From positions 1 to 64,000 of the forward strand of contig CALACW010000016.1 in NCBI GenBank assembly GCA_937890355.1: a stretch of DNA of 64,000 nt. The letters are read 5' to 3'. Shown one piece after another: positions 9,526-17,540 of the stretch (position 1 is the stretch's first letter; each line of letters opens with the position of its first letter). The DNA is from CALACW01 sp002431305. GTDB lineage: Bacteria; Bacillota; Clostridia; Oscillospirales; Acutalibacteraceae. Both the position numbers and the translations under genes were made by a program. A model generated the notes under the pieces. It was not told the DNA's origin and did not search any database. It was given only the letters and a program-made list of their open reading frames with translations.

Positions 9526-11105
9526 TTAAGAAGAAACTCGCTTCAATAGTTTCCGTATTTACAACAGCCGCAATCGTGATGACGGGATTCACCTCCTGTT
9601 CGTCATCAAAAACAGACGACGAGCCTACTACGGAATATACAAACCCCGTTTATACGCAGACGACAGACAAGGTTAAAAAATCGGAGACTGTCTACGCTAA
9701 TCTCAATCCCGACGGTTCGCCGAGATACATTACGGTAACGGATCATCTTCATACCGAACTTTCGGGCGTAAAGGTACTCGATTCAACCGATCTTAAAGAC
9801 GTTAAGGACTCAAAGGGGCACAACACACCCGTTTCCGAGGATGGAAAAATGTACTGGAACATATCCTCGACCGACCTTTACTATAACGGCACGTCGGATA
9901 AGCAGATGCCCGTCACCGCAAATATTAAGTATTATCTTAACGAGACTGAGGTTTCTCCTAAAGATTTAGCCGGTAAGTCCGGTAAATTCAAAATGGAGAT
10001 AAAACTTACGAATAATATAAGCGAAGAAGTCGAAATAAACGGCAAGAAAATTACGATTTATAATCCCGTAGTCGTTGCGGGCGGAATGATTCTTGATTAC
10101 GGCGTATATTCGAACATAAAGGTCTCGACGGGAATGTCTCTCGGAACCGGAAGCAACGAAATTGTCGGATTCGTCGGCGCGCCCGGACTCAATCAGAGTC
10201 TCGGCATAGACACGGACAACGAACAGTTTAAGGACCTTGTTTTTCCCGATACGTTCACTCTCACTGCCGACGTTACGAATTTCGAGAGCGGAGACATGTA
10301 CCTTGTAACCCTCCCCGTATGCGCTATGGATCTTGACGTTAACCTCCCCGAATCGCTTGACGACGTAAAGGATGTATTGAATCAGGTGAACGCGCTTAAA
10401 GCTACCGTCGCGCAGGTCGACCCCAACAACGTTATTCAGAAATTCCTTGAAAACCAAAATGCATTTTCGGAGCTTACCGACACGATTAAGAGTGCGTCTA
10501 AACTTTATAACGACAATAAGGCGTTGTTCGACGTAATGGGAAGTACGCTTACGTCCGAGGATATCGAAACGCTTAAAAAATTCCTCGAAACCGTACAGTC
10601 GAGCGACATTGAGAGCGTTATTTCGACGGTTTCCAATGTACCGCTTCTTAAGAATCTTCTCTCGTCGCTTTCGAGCATTTCCGAAGGGATGGAAGAGGTT
10701 TCCCCGATACTCGAAAAATTGCAGAAGGCTCTCGATGATCCCGAGGTTGCAAAGGCTCTCGAAAATCTGCCTCAGACTATGCAGGAACTCGAAAAACTTT
10801 CTAAGTTCTTAGACGATAACGAGGAGCTTATAGACGTTTTAACGAAGCTCATGTCAACATCGACAATGACAGACCTTACGAACGCTCTTAATACTCTCGC
10901 GCAGTCGAGTTCAAGCGACAGTATAACGCTTGCTTCCTCTGATGACGAACTTATCGCAAGAACGGCAAAGTGGGTTCAGCTCGGACAGAAGAACAGAATC
11001 TATACCTCCGCGCCTGACTACATGGAGACGAACCTCATGTTCATCTGCAAGGTCGACCCGATAAGCATTCCAAAGGCGGAAACAACGTCCGAAAAGGCGG
11101 AGTAA
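9522..11105 (+). CDS. Lipoprotein partner of the MMPL exporter
   Basis: Secreted lipoprotein of 527 residues. The signal peptide (1-25) is followed by Cys26 in a GFTSC lipobox with Phe at -3, slightly off consensus. The region about 50-290 resembles the extracytoplasmic accessory domain that accompanies or is fused to MMPL proteins in Firmicutes (NLNPDGSPRYITV, KYYLNETEVSPKDLAGKSGK). Residues about 300-460 are predicted helical or coiled. The ATGA overlap with the exporter gene and the shared terminator at 11121 indicate one functional unit. The molecular role is inferred; no catalytic motif is seen. Confidence 0.8.
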   Translation: MIKKKLASIVSVFTTAAIVMTGFTSCSSSKTDDEPTTEYTNPVYTQTTDKVKKSETVYANLNPDGSPRYITVTDHLHTELSGVKVLDSTDLKDVKDSKGHNTPVSEDGKMYWNISSTDLYYNGTSDKQMPVTANIKYYLNETEVSPKDLAGKSGKFKMEIKLTNNISEEVEINGKKITIYNPVVVAGGMILDYGVYSNIKVSTGMSLGTGSNEIVGFVGAPGLNQSLGIDTDNEQFKDLVFPDTFTLTADVTNFESGDMYLVTLPVCAMDLDVNLPESLDDVKDVLNQVNALKATVAQVDPNNVIQKFLENQNAFSELTDTIKSASKLYNDNKALFDVMGSTLTSEDIETLKKFLETVQSSDIESVISTVSNVPLLKNLLSSLSSISEGMEEVSPILEKLQKALDDPEVAKALENLPQTMQELEKLSKFLDDNEELIDVLTKLMSTSTMTDLTNALNTLAQSSSSDSITLASSDDELIARTAKWVQLGQKNRIYTSAPDYMETNLMFICKVDPISIPKAETTSEKAE

Positions 11106-11120
11106 AATGATGCAATAAAT

Positions 11121-11160
11121 AAACGGTGTTCTCCCGAAATTCGGGCGGACGCCGTTTTTT
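11121..11160 (+). terminator. Terminator of MMPL operon
   Basis: AACGGTGT...CCCG pairs with CGGG...ACGCCGTT, followed by TTTTTT. It begins 16 bases after the lipoprotein stop. Confidence 0.8.
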
Positions 11161-11186
11161 GTTTGCAGTATTAATTTATTTATCTT

Positions 11187-11426
11187 TCAGAAAATCCTCA
11201 ACCTCGCCGAGGGTCGGAATTGACGGGGAACGCTTCCTGTCAGCATTTCGTCGAGTGAAACGCCGAAATATTCCGAGAGCGTTATGAGATTTTCTATTGT
11301 GGGTTTTGATTTATCGCTCTCCCATTTCTGAACGGACTGGTTTGAAACACCGCATTTTTTTGCCGCGGCTTCCTGTGTAAGTCCCGCTTTTGTCCTTAGT
11401 AAATATATACGGTTTGCAAGAGTCAT
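11187..11426 (-). CDS. XRE-family helix-turn-helix regulator
   Basis: Small DNA-binding repressor-type protein of 79 residues, nearly all one Cro/CI helix-turn-helix: RTKAGLTQEAAAKKCGVS...VQKWESDKSKPTIENL. The ATG at 11426 is preceded by AAAGGAA. The last 17 residues (SVPRQF...RIF) are basic and do not look native. A one-base shift near 11237 would open a more natural tail ending EVEDFLKDK with a stop at 11176-11178, so a C-terminal frameshift is possible. Its promoter overlaps one palindrome and a second lies close upstream, so autoregulation is likely. Confidence 0.82.
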   Translation of the reverse strand: MTLANRIYLLRTKAGLTQEAAAKKCGVSNQSVQKWESDKSKPTIENLITLSEYFGVSLDEMLTGSVPRQFRPSARLRIF

Positions 11427-11459
11427 GATATTGGTTCCTTTACTTATTATTTTGATTTT

Positions 11460-11488
11460 ATTATAATAAATAAACCGATAATACGCAA
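11460..11488 (-). promoter_or_regulatory. Promoter of the XRE regulator
   Basis: Read on the minus strand: TTGCGT (11488-11483), 17-base spacer, TATAAT (11465-11460), then AAAGGAA and the ATG at 11426. The -35 hexamer overlaps the palindrome at 11486-11502. Confidence 0.65.
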
Positions 11489-11524
11489 CTAACCGGCAGT
11501 TGAAATTAAATCAACCGCCGGTTG
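11486..11524. promoter_or_regulatory. Two CAAC...GTTG palindromes, candidate operators
   Basis: A 17-bp palindrome (CAACT at 11486, AGTTG ending 11502) and a perfect 13-bp palindrome CAACCGCCGGTTG (11512-11524) stand side by side. Together they can also form one 12-bp hairpin (11491-11502 with 11512-11523). The position over the XRE -35 box favours operators. A weak terminator for the alcohol dehydrogenase gene, whose stop is 20 bases away, is the alternative, but no T run follows. Confidence 0.5.
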
Positions 11525-11544
11525 TTAAAATAAACTGTTTAGTT

Positions 11545-12753
11545 TTACGCCATGAGATTTCTGATAATCTCCATGCACTCCTGCTTATTCATAATCTTGG
11601 GAACGGGATAAAGCGGGTTACCCTCTTTAAGCGCTCTCTCGGCAAGAAGCGGAATATCCTCAGCCTTAATCTGCTCGAACTTGGTCGGGATGTTCATATC
11701 CTTGTTCATCTGCTTGATAGCTTCGATGAAAATGTGAGCCTTTTCAGCGTCTGACTTGCCCGAAACGTCGAGTCCTGCGGCTACTGCGAGTTCGCCGAGT
11801 CTCTTATGTGCGCTTGAACCGTAATACTCGAGAATGTAGGGGAGAATTACAGCGTTTGCAAGACCGTGAGGGATACCGTACATACCGCCTAAGTTGTGTG
11901 CGATTGCATGAACGTAACCTACGTATGCTCTTGTGAATGCAATACCCGCAAGGTATGAACCCTCGAGCATGTTCGCTCTTGCCTCGAGATCCTTGCCGTT
12001 CTTATATGCCTCTTCAAGGTTTGCGAATATAAGTTTTGTGGCTTTAAGAGCCGCCGCCTCGGTATCCTTAGTGTTGGACTGACCGATATAAGCCTCTACC
12101 GCGTGGGTAAGAGCGTCCATACCGGTTGTGGAGGTGATGTGCGGGGGAAGTCCTACCGTAAGCTCGGGGTCGAGAACCGCATACTTCGGGCGGAGTCTCG
12201 GGTCGTTGATTGCGTTTTTCTCATGAGTTTTGGGGTTGGAGATAACCGCCGCGATTGTGGTCTCAGAACCGGTGCCCGCAGTGGTGGGAACTGCAAAGAG
12301 GGTGGGGATGGGCTTTAAAACCTTAAGCTGACCTCTGAGCTGAGGAACCTGTTTGTCGGGACGTGCGATTCTCGCGCCGGCACCCTTGGCGCAGTCCATG
12401 GGTGAACCGCCGCCGAAGGCGATGATAGCCTGACATTCGTTTCCGAGATAGAGTGCTCTTGCGTCCTCAACGTTGTCGATTGTGGGGTTGGGATGAACGT
12501 CGTCGTAAACGACATAATCAATGTTCTCAGCCTTAAGAGCGTCAAACATTCCGTCCAAAAGGTGAAGACCCATAAGTCCCTTATCTGTTACGACAAGAAC
12601 TTTGTTTATACCCTTTGATTTAATGAGCTTGGGAAGCTGTTTTACGCATCCAGCGCCTTTTAAAAGCTGGGGCGCGGTCGAGTCGGGGACTTTAACCGCC
12701 GCTCTCATGACAGCCTGATAAGCTCTGCAATATTTTTCATAAACAGTTGACAT
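11545..12753 (-). CDS. Iron-containing alcohol dehydrogenase
   Basis: Group III, metal-dependent NAD(P)-linked alcohol dehydrogenase, 402 residues, cytoplasmic. The dinucleotide-binding GGGSPMDCAKG motif (about 114-124) and PTTAGTGSET precede the iron site, whose ligands lie in GMDALTHAVEAY and in the HAIAHNLGGMYGIPHG segment. The length is normal. The ATG at 12753 follows AGGAGG. It probably reduces a fermentation aldehyde or oxidises a diol; the substrate cannot be fixed from sequence. It is a single gene, with its 5' leader running into the inverted-repeat element at 12778. Confidence 0.93.
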   Translation of the reverse strand: MSTVYEKYCRAYQAVMRAAVKVPDSTAPQLLKGAGCVKQLPKLIKSKGINKVLVVTDKGLMGLHLLDGMFDALKAENIDYVVYDDVHPNPTIDNVEDARALYLGNECQAIIAFGGGSPMDCAKGAGARIARPDKQVPQLRGQLKVLKPIPTLFAVPTTAGTGSETTIAAVISNPKTHEKNAINDPRLRPKYAVLDPELTVGLPPHITSTTGMDALTHAVEAYIGQSNTKDTEAAALKATKLIFANLEEAYKNGKDLEARANMLEGSYLAGIAFTRAYVGYVHAIAHNLGGMYGIPHGLANAVILPYILEYYGSSAHKRLGELAVAAGLDVSGKSDAEKAHIFIEAIKQMNKDMNIPTKFEQIKAEDIPLLAERALKEGNPLYPVPKIMNKQECMEIIRNLMA

Positions 12754-12777
12754 TTATAAAACCTCCTGTGTTTGTAT

Positions 12778-13053
12778 AGCAAAAGAGAGTCGAACCCCAT
12801 AAGCCCAAAACGCACCGTCTCGCGCCTCTGAGAACGGTTTTTTCCTTGAAATACGTCAGTATTCCTGCGGAAAAGAATCGTCCCCATAGACGCAATCCGC
12901 TGTATTTTGGGTGCGGAGCAGTTTATATTCATCATATTTTCGTTTCGGCAAGGCAAAGGAACGCCGGAAGCCTAACGGCTTTCAAGTTTCTTTAACGCAG
13001 TCGAAGCGGAAAGAGGGTGGATATAAACCTTATGGGTTCGACTCTCTTTTGCT
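12778..13053. repeat. About 276-bp element with 25-bp inverted ends
   Basis: This is the whole gap between the alcohol dehydrogenase and the ATPase gene. Its ends, AGCAAAAGAGAGTCGAACCC... at 12778 and ...GGGTTCGACTCTCTTTTGCT ending 13053, are inverted copies over about 25 bp, with one extra C on the left. Inside are further hairpins: AATAC/GTATT near 12850, GAAGCC/GGCTTTC near 12967, and CCCAAAACGCACC facing TTTTGGGTGCGG. No believable gene lies within. It is either a MITE-like mobile repeat or a structured RNA. Flanking target duplication is not convincing. Confidence 0.6.
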
Positions 13054-13082
13054 ATTCCTAAACAAATATAAGTATATCATAA

Positions 13083-15296
13083 TTATCTGTTTGATACAAC
13101 AATTTTTTCTTGATAATCGCTTTTTTTGTTCTTTTCCGTTTTGTTTATAAATAATTTCCAAAGTTCTTTTATAGGAATTATCGTTACGGCGAAAAGAACG
13201 GAAACGAGATACTGCAAAATGGTTATTCTCGCAAATCCAAAAACCTCCGCAATCGGTTTAATAAGTACGGTTGCGGTTGTCAGAAGCAGTGCGACGGCAA
13301 GAGAGATATACATATCCATGTTTCTGTATTCCTTCTTTTCCGTTTTTGCAAGCGTAAGAGTGCGGGATCTCAGGCACAGCGCGCTTAAAAGTTCGCACAG
13401 CGACATTGTAAGAAATGCCATTGTCGTGCCTATCGCGCCGTTTTCGTCGGTAACCCGGGCAAATTTCCATACGCCTGTTTTGAAAACCTCGCCGACGAAG
13501 TACGACGCCATGGTCAGCGCCGTTACGCTCAGCCCCTGACAGACGATGTCCTGCCATACTCCGTGAAGATATATGTTCGAATTTGTGTCGATTGGTTTTC
13601 GTTTCATGAGGTCGTGCTCACCCTTGTCAAAGCAGAGTGCAAGCGAGGGGAATGTGTCGGTTATAAGATTTATCCAAAGCATGTGAACAATTCCGAGTAT
13701 GTTGAAATTAAGAAGCGTCGCCAATAAAATCGTGAGCAGTTCAGCAATATTCGAACCTACGGTAAATATAAAGTATTTTTGAATATTTGAATAAATCCGC
13801 CGGCTTTCCTCTATTGCAGATGTGATTTTTTTAACACGCGAGCCGAATATTACAATATCCGACGGCGTTGTCCTCAGATTTTTTCTGTCGATGTCCGAGG
13901 CGATGCTGATATCTGCATTTTTCTGTGCGAGAATGTCGTCATTTCCGGATGATGTTACGGCGGTTATGTAACCGTGCGTTTTCCATGCGGATACAACCAT
14001 CGCCTTCTGTTCGGGCGTTATGCCTGTATAAACGCGTATATCGGGAAATCTCGAATTAAATTCGTCTTTTGTTAATTTGTCAAGCTGCTCGGATGTGATT
14101 ATCTGATTTTCATGTTTTATGATTTTATATTCAAACGCCGAATGTTCAACGGCCTTTTTGTCTGCGTCGGTTATAAACACGGGGATGATACCCGAATTTT
14201 CATACAGTCCGCATGCCTGTTTTGCCGCGGACGGAAAATGTCTGCCGCCGTCGTCGACGCGCGTCAGGTCGTAAATGAGAGTTTGTGCGCTGCCGAGGCG
14301 TTCAATTGCCGGAATCGAGGTAACTATAATGTCTTTTTCATATAATTCAACAGCCGCATGCGAGAGAATTATGCCTGCGTATGAAGCGAGTCCCTGAGGC
14401 ATCGCGGTTATGGAAAGCGCAAGCGCGACCATTATTGAATCGAGAGTTGAAACAAAGCCGAGCGTTCCTCCGTTTATTTTTGTCATTATAAACTGACCGA
14501 GCAGAACGATTCCGCATATGACCATTGCGAAAATATTAATCCAGTTATTAGCGTCGTGAAGTTTCAGCTGGAGGGGAGTTTTATTCTTTCTTGCGGTGGA
14601 AACGATATCGTACGTTTTGCCGAGGTATGTTGAGAGTCCCGTTGCCGTAACAACAGCAAGACCCGAACCGCTTATCACGGTCGAGCCCATGTAGACCATA
14701 TTATTTCTGTCCGTTACGTATAACTCGCGGTCCGTTATTCCGAATATCTGAGTGCGGTATTTGTTTACGGGATAAGCGTTTGAGGAACGGATTGCAGACT
14801 CCTCAACCTTTAACGACGTGCATTCGAATATACGCGCGTCCGCCGGAATTACCGTGCCGGGGGACAGAATGATAACGTCCCCGACAACTATGTCCTCGGA
14901 ATAAACAAGCGATTTAACGCCGTCTCTTAAAACATACGACTGCTTAGCCGTACGCGACTGCAAATCGTGCAGAATTTTATCCGACTTCTGTCTTTGCAGA
15001 ACGACGATAACTGCGTTAATGATTATAATCGCCGCGACAACGAGAAATTCGTAAGGGTACTGTCCGTCGATGATGACGAACACTGCGGATATTGCCGACA
15101 AAGCCAGCAGCAGCGAGAGCATCGGGTCGAGAAGCTGTGCTATGATTTTGAATCCGAAAGATATTTTGATTTCGGGGTTAAGCCTGTTCTTACCGCTCTG
15201 CTTTAAACGCTGCCGTGCTTCTTCATCGGAAAGACCGTTGGAAGAGGATGAAAGACGCGAGAATACCGTCAGTATATCTTCTGTCGAATAACTCAT
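13083..15296 (-). CDS. Degenerate P-type ATPase (probable pseudoenzyme)
   Basis: Full-length open frame of 737 residues with the P2 (Ca2+-type) P-type ATPase architecture: N-terminal cation ATPase domain (1-70), helix pair M1-M2, A domain (105-235), M3-M4 (250-310), a short cytoplasmic part, then M5-M10 (505-715). The catalytic motifs are decayed. TGES of the A domain reads RSSN (170-173). DKTGT reads DLTRV (343-347), keeping the aspartate only. TGDGVND reads TSSGNDD (448-454). PEGL in M4 reads PQGL. Only about 30 residues separate DLTRV from the TGD equivalent, so the nucleotide-binding domain is missing. M5 NIAE and M6 NLITD ion-site residues remain. It sits 25 bases after the PHP gene, with its own AAAGGAGC. 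Transport activity is doubtful; a regulatory or scaffold role is inferred. Confidence 0.9.
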   Translation of the reverse strand: MSYSTEDILTVFSRLSSSSNGLSDEEARQRLKQSGKNRLNPEIKISFGFKIIAQLLDPMLSLLLALSAISAVFVIIDGQYPYEFLVVAAIIIINAVIVVLQRQKSDKILHDLQSRTAKQSYVLRDGVKSLVYSEDIVVGDVIILSPGTVIPADARIFECTSLKVEESAIRSSNAYPVNKYRTQIFGITDRELYVTDRNNMVYMGSTVISGSGLAVVTATGLSTYLGKTYDIVSTARKNKTPLQLKLHDANNWINIFAMVICGIVLLGQFIMTKINGGTLGFVSTLDSIMVALALSITAMPQGLASYAGIILSHAAVELYEKDIIVTSIPAIERLGSAQTLIYDLTRVDDGGRHFPSAAKQACGLYENSGIIPVFITDADKKAVEHSAFEYKIIKHENQIITSEQLDKLTKDEFNSRFPDIRVYTGITPEQKAMVVSAWKTHGYITAVTSSGNDDILAQKNADISIASDIDRKNLRTTPSDIVIFGSRVKKITSAIEESRRIYSNIQKYFIFTVGSNIAELLTILLATLLNFNILGIVHMLWINLITDTFPSLALCFDKGEHDLMKRKPIDTNSNIYLHGVWQDIVCQGLSVTALTMASYFVGEVFKTGVWKFARVTDENGAIGTTMAFLTMSLCELLSALCLRSRTLTLAKTEKKEYRNMDMYISLAVALLLTTATVLIKPIAEVFGFARITILQYLVSVLFAVTIIPIKELWKLFINKTEKNKKSDYQEKIVVSNR

Positions 15297-15321
15297 CCGA
15301 ACGCTCCTTTACTTGTCTTGA

Positions 15322-16668
15322 TTAGTATTTGGCTATTGCTCCTACGATATCGTAATCGAATTTTTCGCATATCTTCATGATTATTGCAAAGAATCTCGTT
15401 TTTACAAATTTCTTGAAGATATCGCCGAAAAATCCGTCGAATTTTGCATAGTGGGGAATTTCCTTATCGGCTCTGCCCTCGTAGGAAAGGGTGAACGCCT
15501 GTGAATACGTGATTCCGCCATCGCCCTTGAGCTGGAAGCGGATGTAACAGCCGAGCTGATCCTCATAGTCGTTAAGGTCGATTGAATTGCCCGCTGCGAT
15601 AATTTCGCCGTTTGCAATCCATTCCACGCTCTGACAGTCTCTCGAATCATCGAGTGTAAGGGTGATTGAATTCTCATCCTGATCTACGTCTATCTTTGAA
15701 ACGAGCGGAACAAGTCCGCTGCCTTCGAAATCGGGAGCGATGTCCGTTTTTGCAAATCTCGAGCATGCGAAGAACGCGCCGTCCTGCATGGCCTGCTTAA
15801 CGTTTTCAAGGTTGTTTTCGGGGAGAACGAACATCTCGAAACTTCTGCCGACCTCGTTTGCGTATTCGGAGTCGTCGTCAGCGAATGCGATAACGTTTCT
15901 GCCCTTTGGTATAACGACCTGTAAAAGTTCGTCCCACAGAGCCTTATCAGCCTTTGTAACGTTGTCCTGGTTATTTATAATCTCCATGCCCAGGCACGAC
16001 GGATTTTTTACGAATATATTTGCGAAATACTCGATAAACATCGGGTGATGCGAGCGCTCGGGGAAGTTATTGGAATTAACCCAGTCGCCGACGTGATTGA
16101 GAACGGTGAATCCCTTACCCGACGCTTCTACGGCGGCGGGAGCCGATTCATAGTCGTTTTCCTTGCCCCAAAGTCCGCTTCCGTACTCGGTGAAATAGCC
16201 GTTTACGTGAGTCTTTGTAAGGGTTGCCATGTTCATTTCGATACCGCCGACAACATCGGTCATGCCTCTGCCGTCACGGTCGGAGCCGGTCGTAATTCTC
16301 TCGTAATCCTCGTCGGACATGTTGTGAAGCTCCTGAAGAAGATTGAACGGAGGATAAATTTTTCTCTCCTGATTCCAGCCGTTGTTGATAACGCCGTGGT
16401 CCGTAAGTGAGAGAATGTCGTAGCCTGCTTTGTAATAAAGTTCTATCATATCGGGAAGGTCAACTCTGCCGTCGCTCGCGGTTGAGTGGGTGTGCAGGTT
16501 CGCCAGGTAGTAATTGTACGTATCCCAGTCGATGCCGTCGTAAGGGCTTGTAATGGTGTAGTCTGTTTCGCCTGCGGACACCGATTCTGCGGAAGAAACG
16601 ATTGCGGCAGTGGGTACCAGCATACATGCCGATAAAAGTATTGCCGCTGCTTTTTGGATTAATTTCAT
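15322..16668 (-). CDS. Secreted PHP-domain phosphoesterase-like protein
   Basis: Exported protein of 448 residues with signal peptide (1-27, cleaved near SSA-ES). The PHP metal-binding motifs follow: LHTHSTASDGR (about 58-68), LSLTDHG (about 90-96), LNHVGDW and IAFADDDSE. PHP domains hydrolyse phosphate or nucleic-acid esters using a metal cluster; an extracellular version may scavenge phosphate or process cell-wall material. The C-terminal 120 residues form a beta-rich domain ending in a hydrophobic stretch. The ATG at 16668 follows AAAGGAGG. It is upstream of, and probably co-transcribed with, the degenerate ATPase gene. Confidence 0.85.
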   Translation of the reverse strand: MKLIQKAAAILLSACMLVPTAAIVSSAESVSAGETDYTITSPYDGIDWDTYNYYLANLHTHSTASDGRVDLPDMIELYYKAGYDILSLTDHGVINNGWNQERKIYPPFNLLQELHNMSDEDYERITTGSDRDGRGMTDVVGGIEMNMATLTKTHVNGYFTEYGSGLWGKENDYESAPAAVEASGKGFTVLNHVGDWVNSNNFPERSHHPMFIEYFANIFVKNPSCLGMEIINNQDNVTKADKALWDELLQVVIPKGRNVIAFADDDSEYANEVGRSFEMFVLPENNLENVKQAMQDGAFFACSRFAKTDIAPDFEGSGLVPLVSKIDVDQDENSITLTLDDSRDCQSVEWIANGEIIAAGNSIDLNDYEDQLGCYIRFQLKGDGGITYSQAFTLSYEGRADKEIPHYAKFDGFFGDIFKKFVKTRFFAIIMKICEKFDYDIVGAIAKY

Positions 16669-16758
16669 GTTTTAATCGCCTCCTTTTTAAATGATACCAC
16701 ATTATGTTATGATTTTCTATTGTTAATTATTAATAAAAATCCTTCTAAAATTTATATG

Positions 16759-16787
16759 TTTACAATTTGATAATAAAAAGTTATAAT
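16759..16787 (+). promoter_or_regulatory. Promoter of the TtcA-like gene
   Basis: TTTACA (16759-16764), 17-base spacer, TATAAT (16782-16787), 27 bases before the ATG at 16815. Confidence 0.75.
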
Positions 16788-16814
16788 ATACATAGAAAAA
16801 TCCGGGGTGTTCCG

Positions 16815-17525
16815 ATGCAGAGAATAATGAGTTTGACCCGCCGTGCGGTTCAGGAATACAATATGATATCCGATTCTGACGTGATAGCAGTAGGATTGTC
16901 GGGAGGCAAGGACTCTTTGGCGCTCCTTTATGCGCTTTGTAAAATGCGCTCGTTTTACCCTGTTAAATTCGATGTAAAAGCCGTGCATATGGATTTACGG
17001 TTTTCGGGAGACGATACTGACGTTACGGAGCTTAAACGTCTGTGCGATGAACTCGGCGTTGAGTTTTTTGTTAAAAGAACGGATATCGGGCGTATCGTTT
17101 TCAGTGAGAGAAAGGAGAAAAATCCCTGCTCGCTTTGTTCGAGAATGAGGCGCGCGGCGCTTATCGAAGAGGCAAAACGGCTCGGATGCACCCGAACGGC
17201 TCTCGGTCATCATGAGGACGATGCAGTCGAAACGTTTATGATGAATCTGTTAAACGGCGGGAGAATCGGCTGTTTCTCTCCCGTAACGTATCTTGAGGAT
17301 AAGGACATGTATCTTATCCGTCCGCTGATATTCTGCCCTCAGAGCCTTATCGCGGGAGAAGTCAGGAAAAGCGGGCTTCCCGTCGTAAAAAGCAAATGCC
17401 CGGCAGACGGTGCGGGAGGACGGAAAAAGACGCGTGAACTTATTACGGAGTTAAACCGCGGATATCCTAAATTAAGAGAGAAAATAATCGGAGCCATGCA
17501 GAGAGGTTCCGTTGATAACTGGTAA
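16815..17525 (+). CDS. TtcA/TilS-type PP-loop ATPase (tRNA thiolation)
   Basis: N-type ATP pyrophosphatase of 236 residues with the PP-loop SGGKDS (about 34-39). The PCSLCSRMRR CxxC segment and ALGHHEDD motif are typical of the TtcA group, which thiolates C32 of tRNAs using a 4Fe-4S cluster. The third conserved cysteine may be in KSKCPADG. The ATG at 16815 was chosen because it lies just past the promoter and a GGGGTG site; an upstream in-frame extension would begin inside the -35 region. It is followed after 15 bases by the dockerin gene. Exact tRNA substrate not provable here. Confidence 0.82.
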   Translation: MQRIMSLTRRAVQEYNMISDSDVIAVGLSGGKDSLALLYALCKMRSFYPVKFDVKAVHMDLRFSGDDTDVTELKRLCDELGVEFFVKRTDIGRIVFSERKEKNPCSLCSRMRRAALIEEAKRLGCTRTALGHHEDDAVETFMMNLLNGGRIGCFSPVTYLEDKDMYLIRPLIFCPQSLIAGEVRKSGLPVVKSKCPADGAGGRKKTRELITELNRGYPKLREKIIGAMQRGSVDNW

Positions 17526-17540
17526 AAGGTGATTGAAATT

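Noticed and set aside
12705..12956. Minus-strand ORF inside the inverted-repeat element, and its plus-strand counterpart at 12911-13150
   Set aside because: Both are read through the inverted ends (each ends in a GFDSLLL segment), overlap known genes, and have no ribosome binding site.
13083..15296. P-type ATPase as a simple pseudogene
   Set aside because: The frame is intact over 737 codons with a good ribosome binding site and conserved helices; loss is confined to catalytic motifs.
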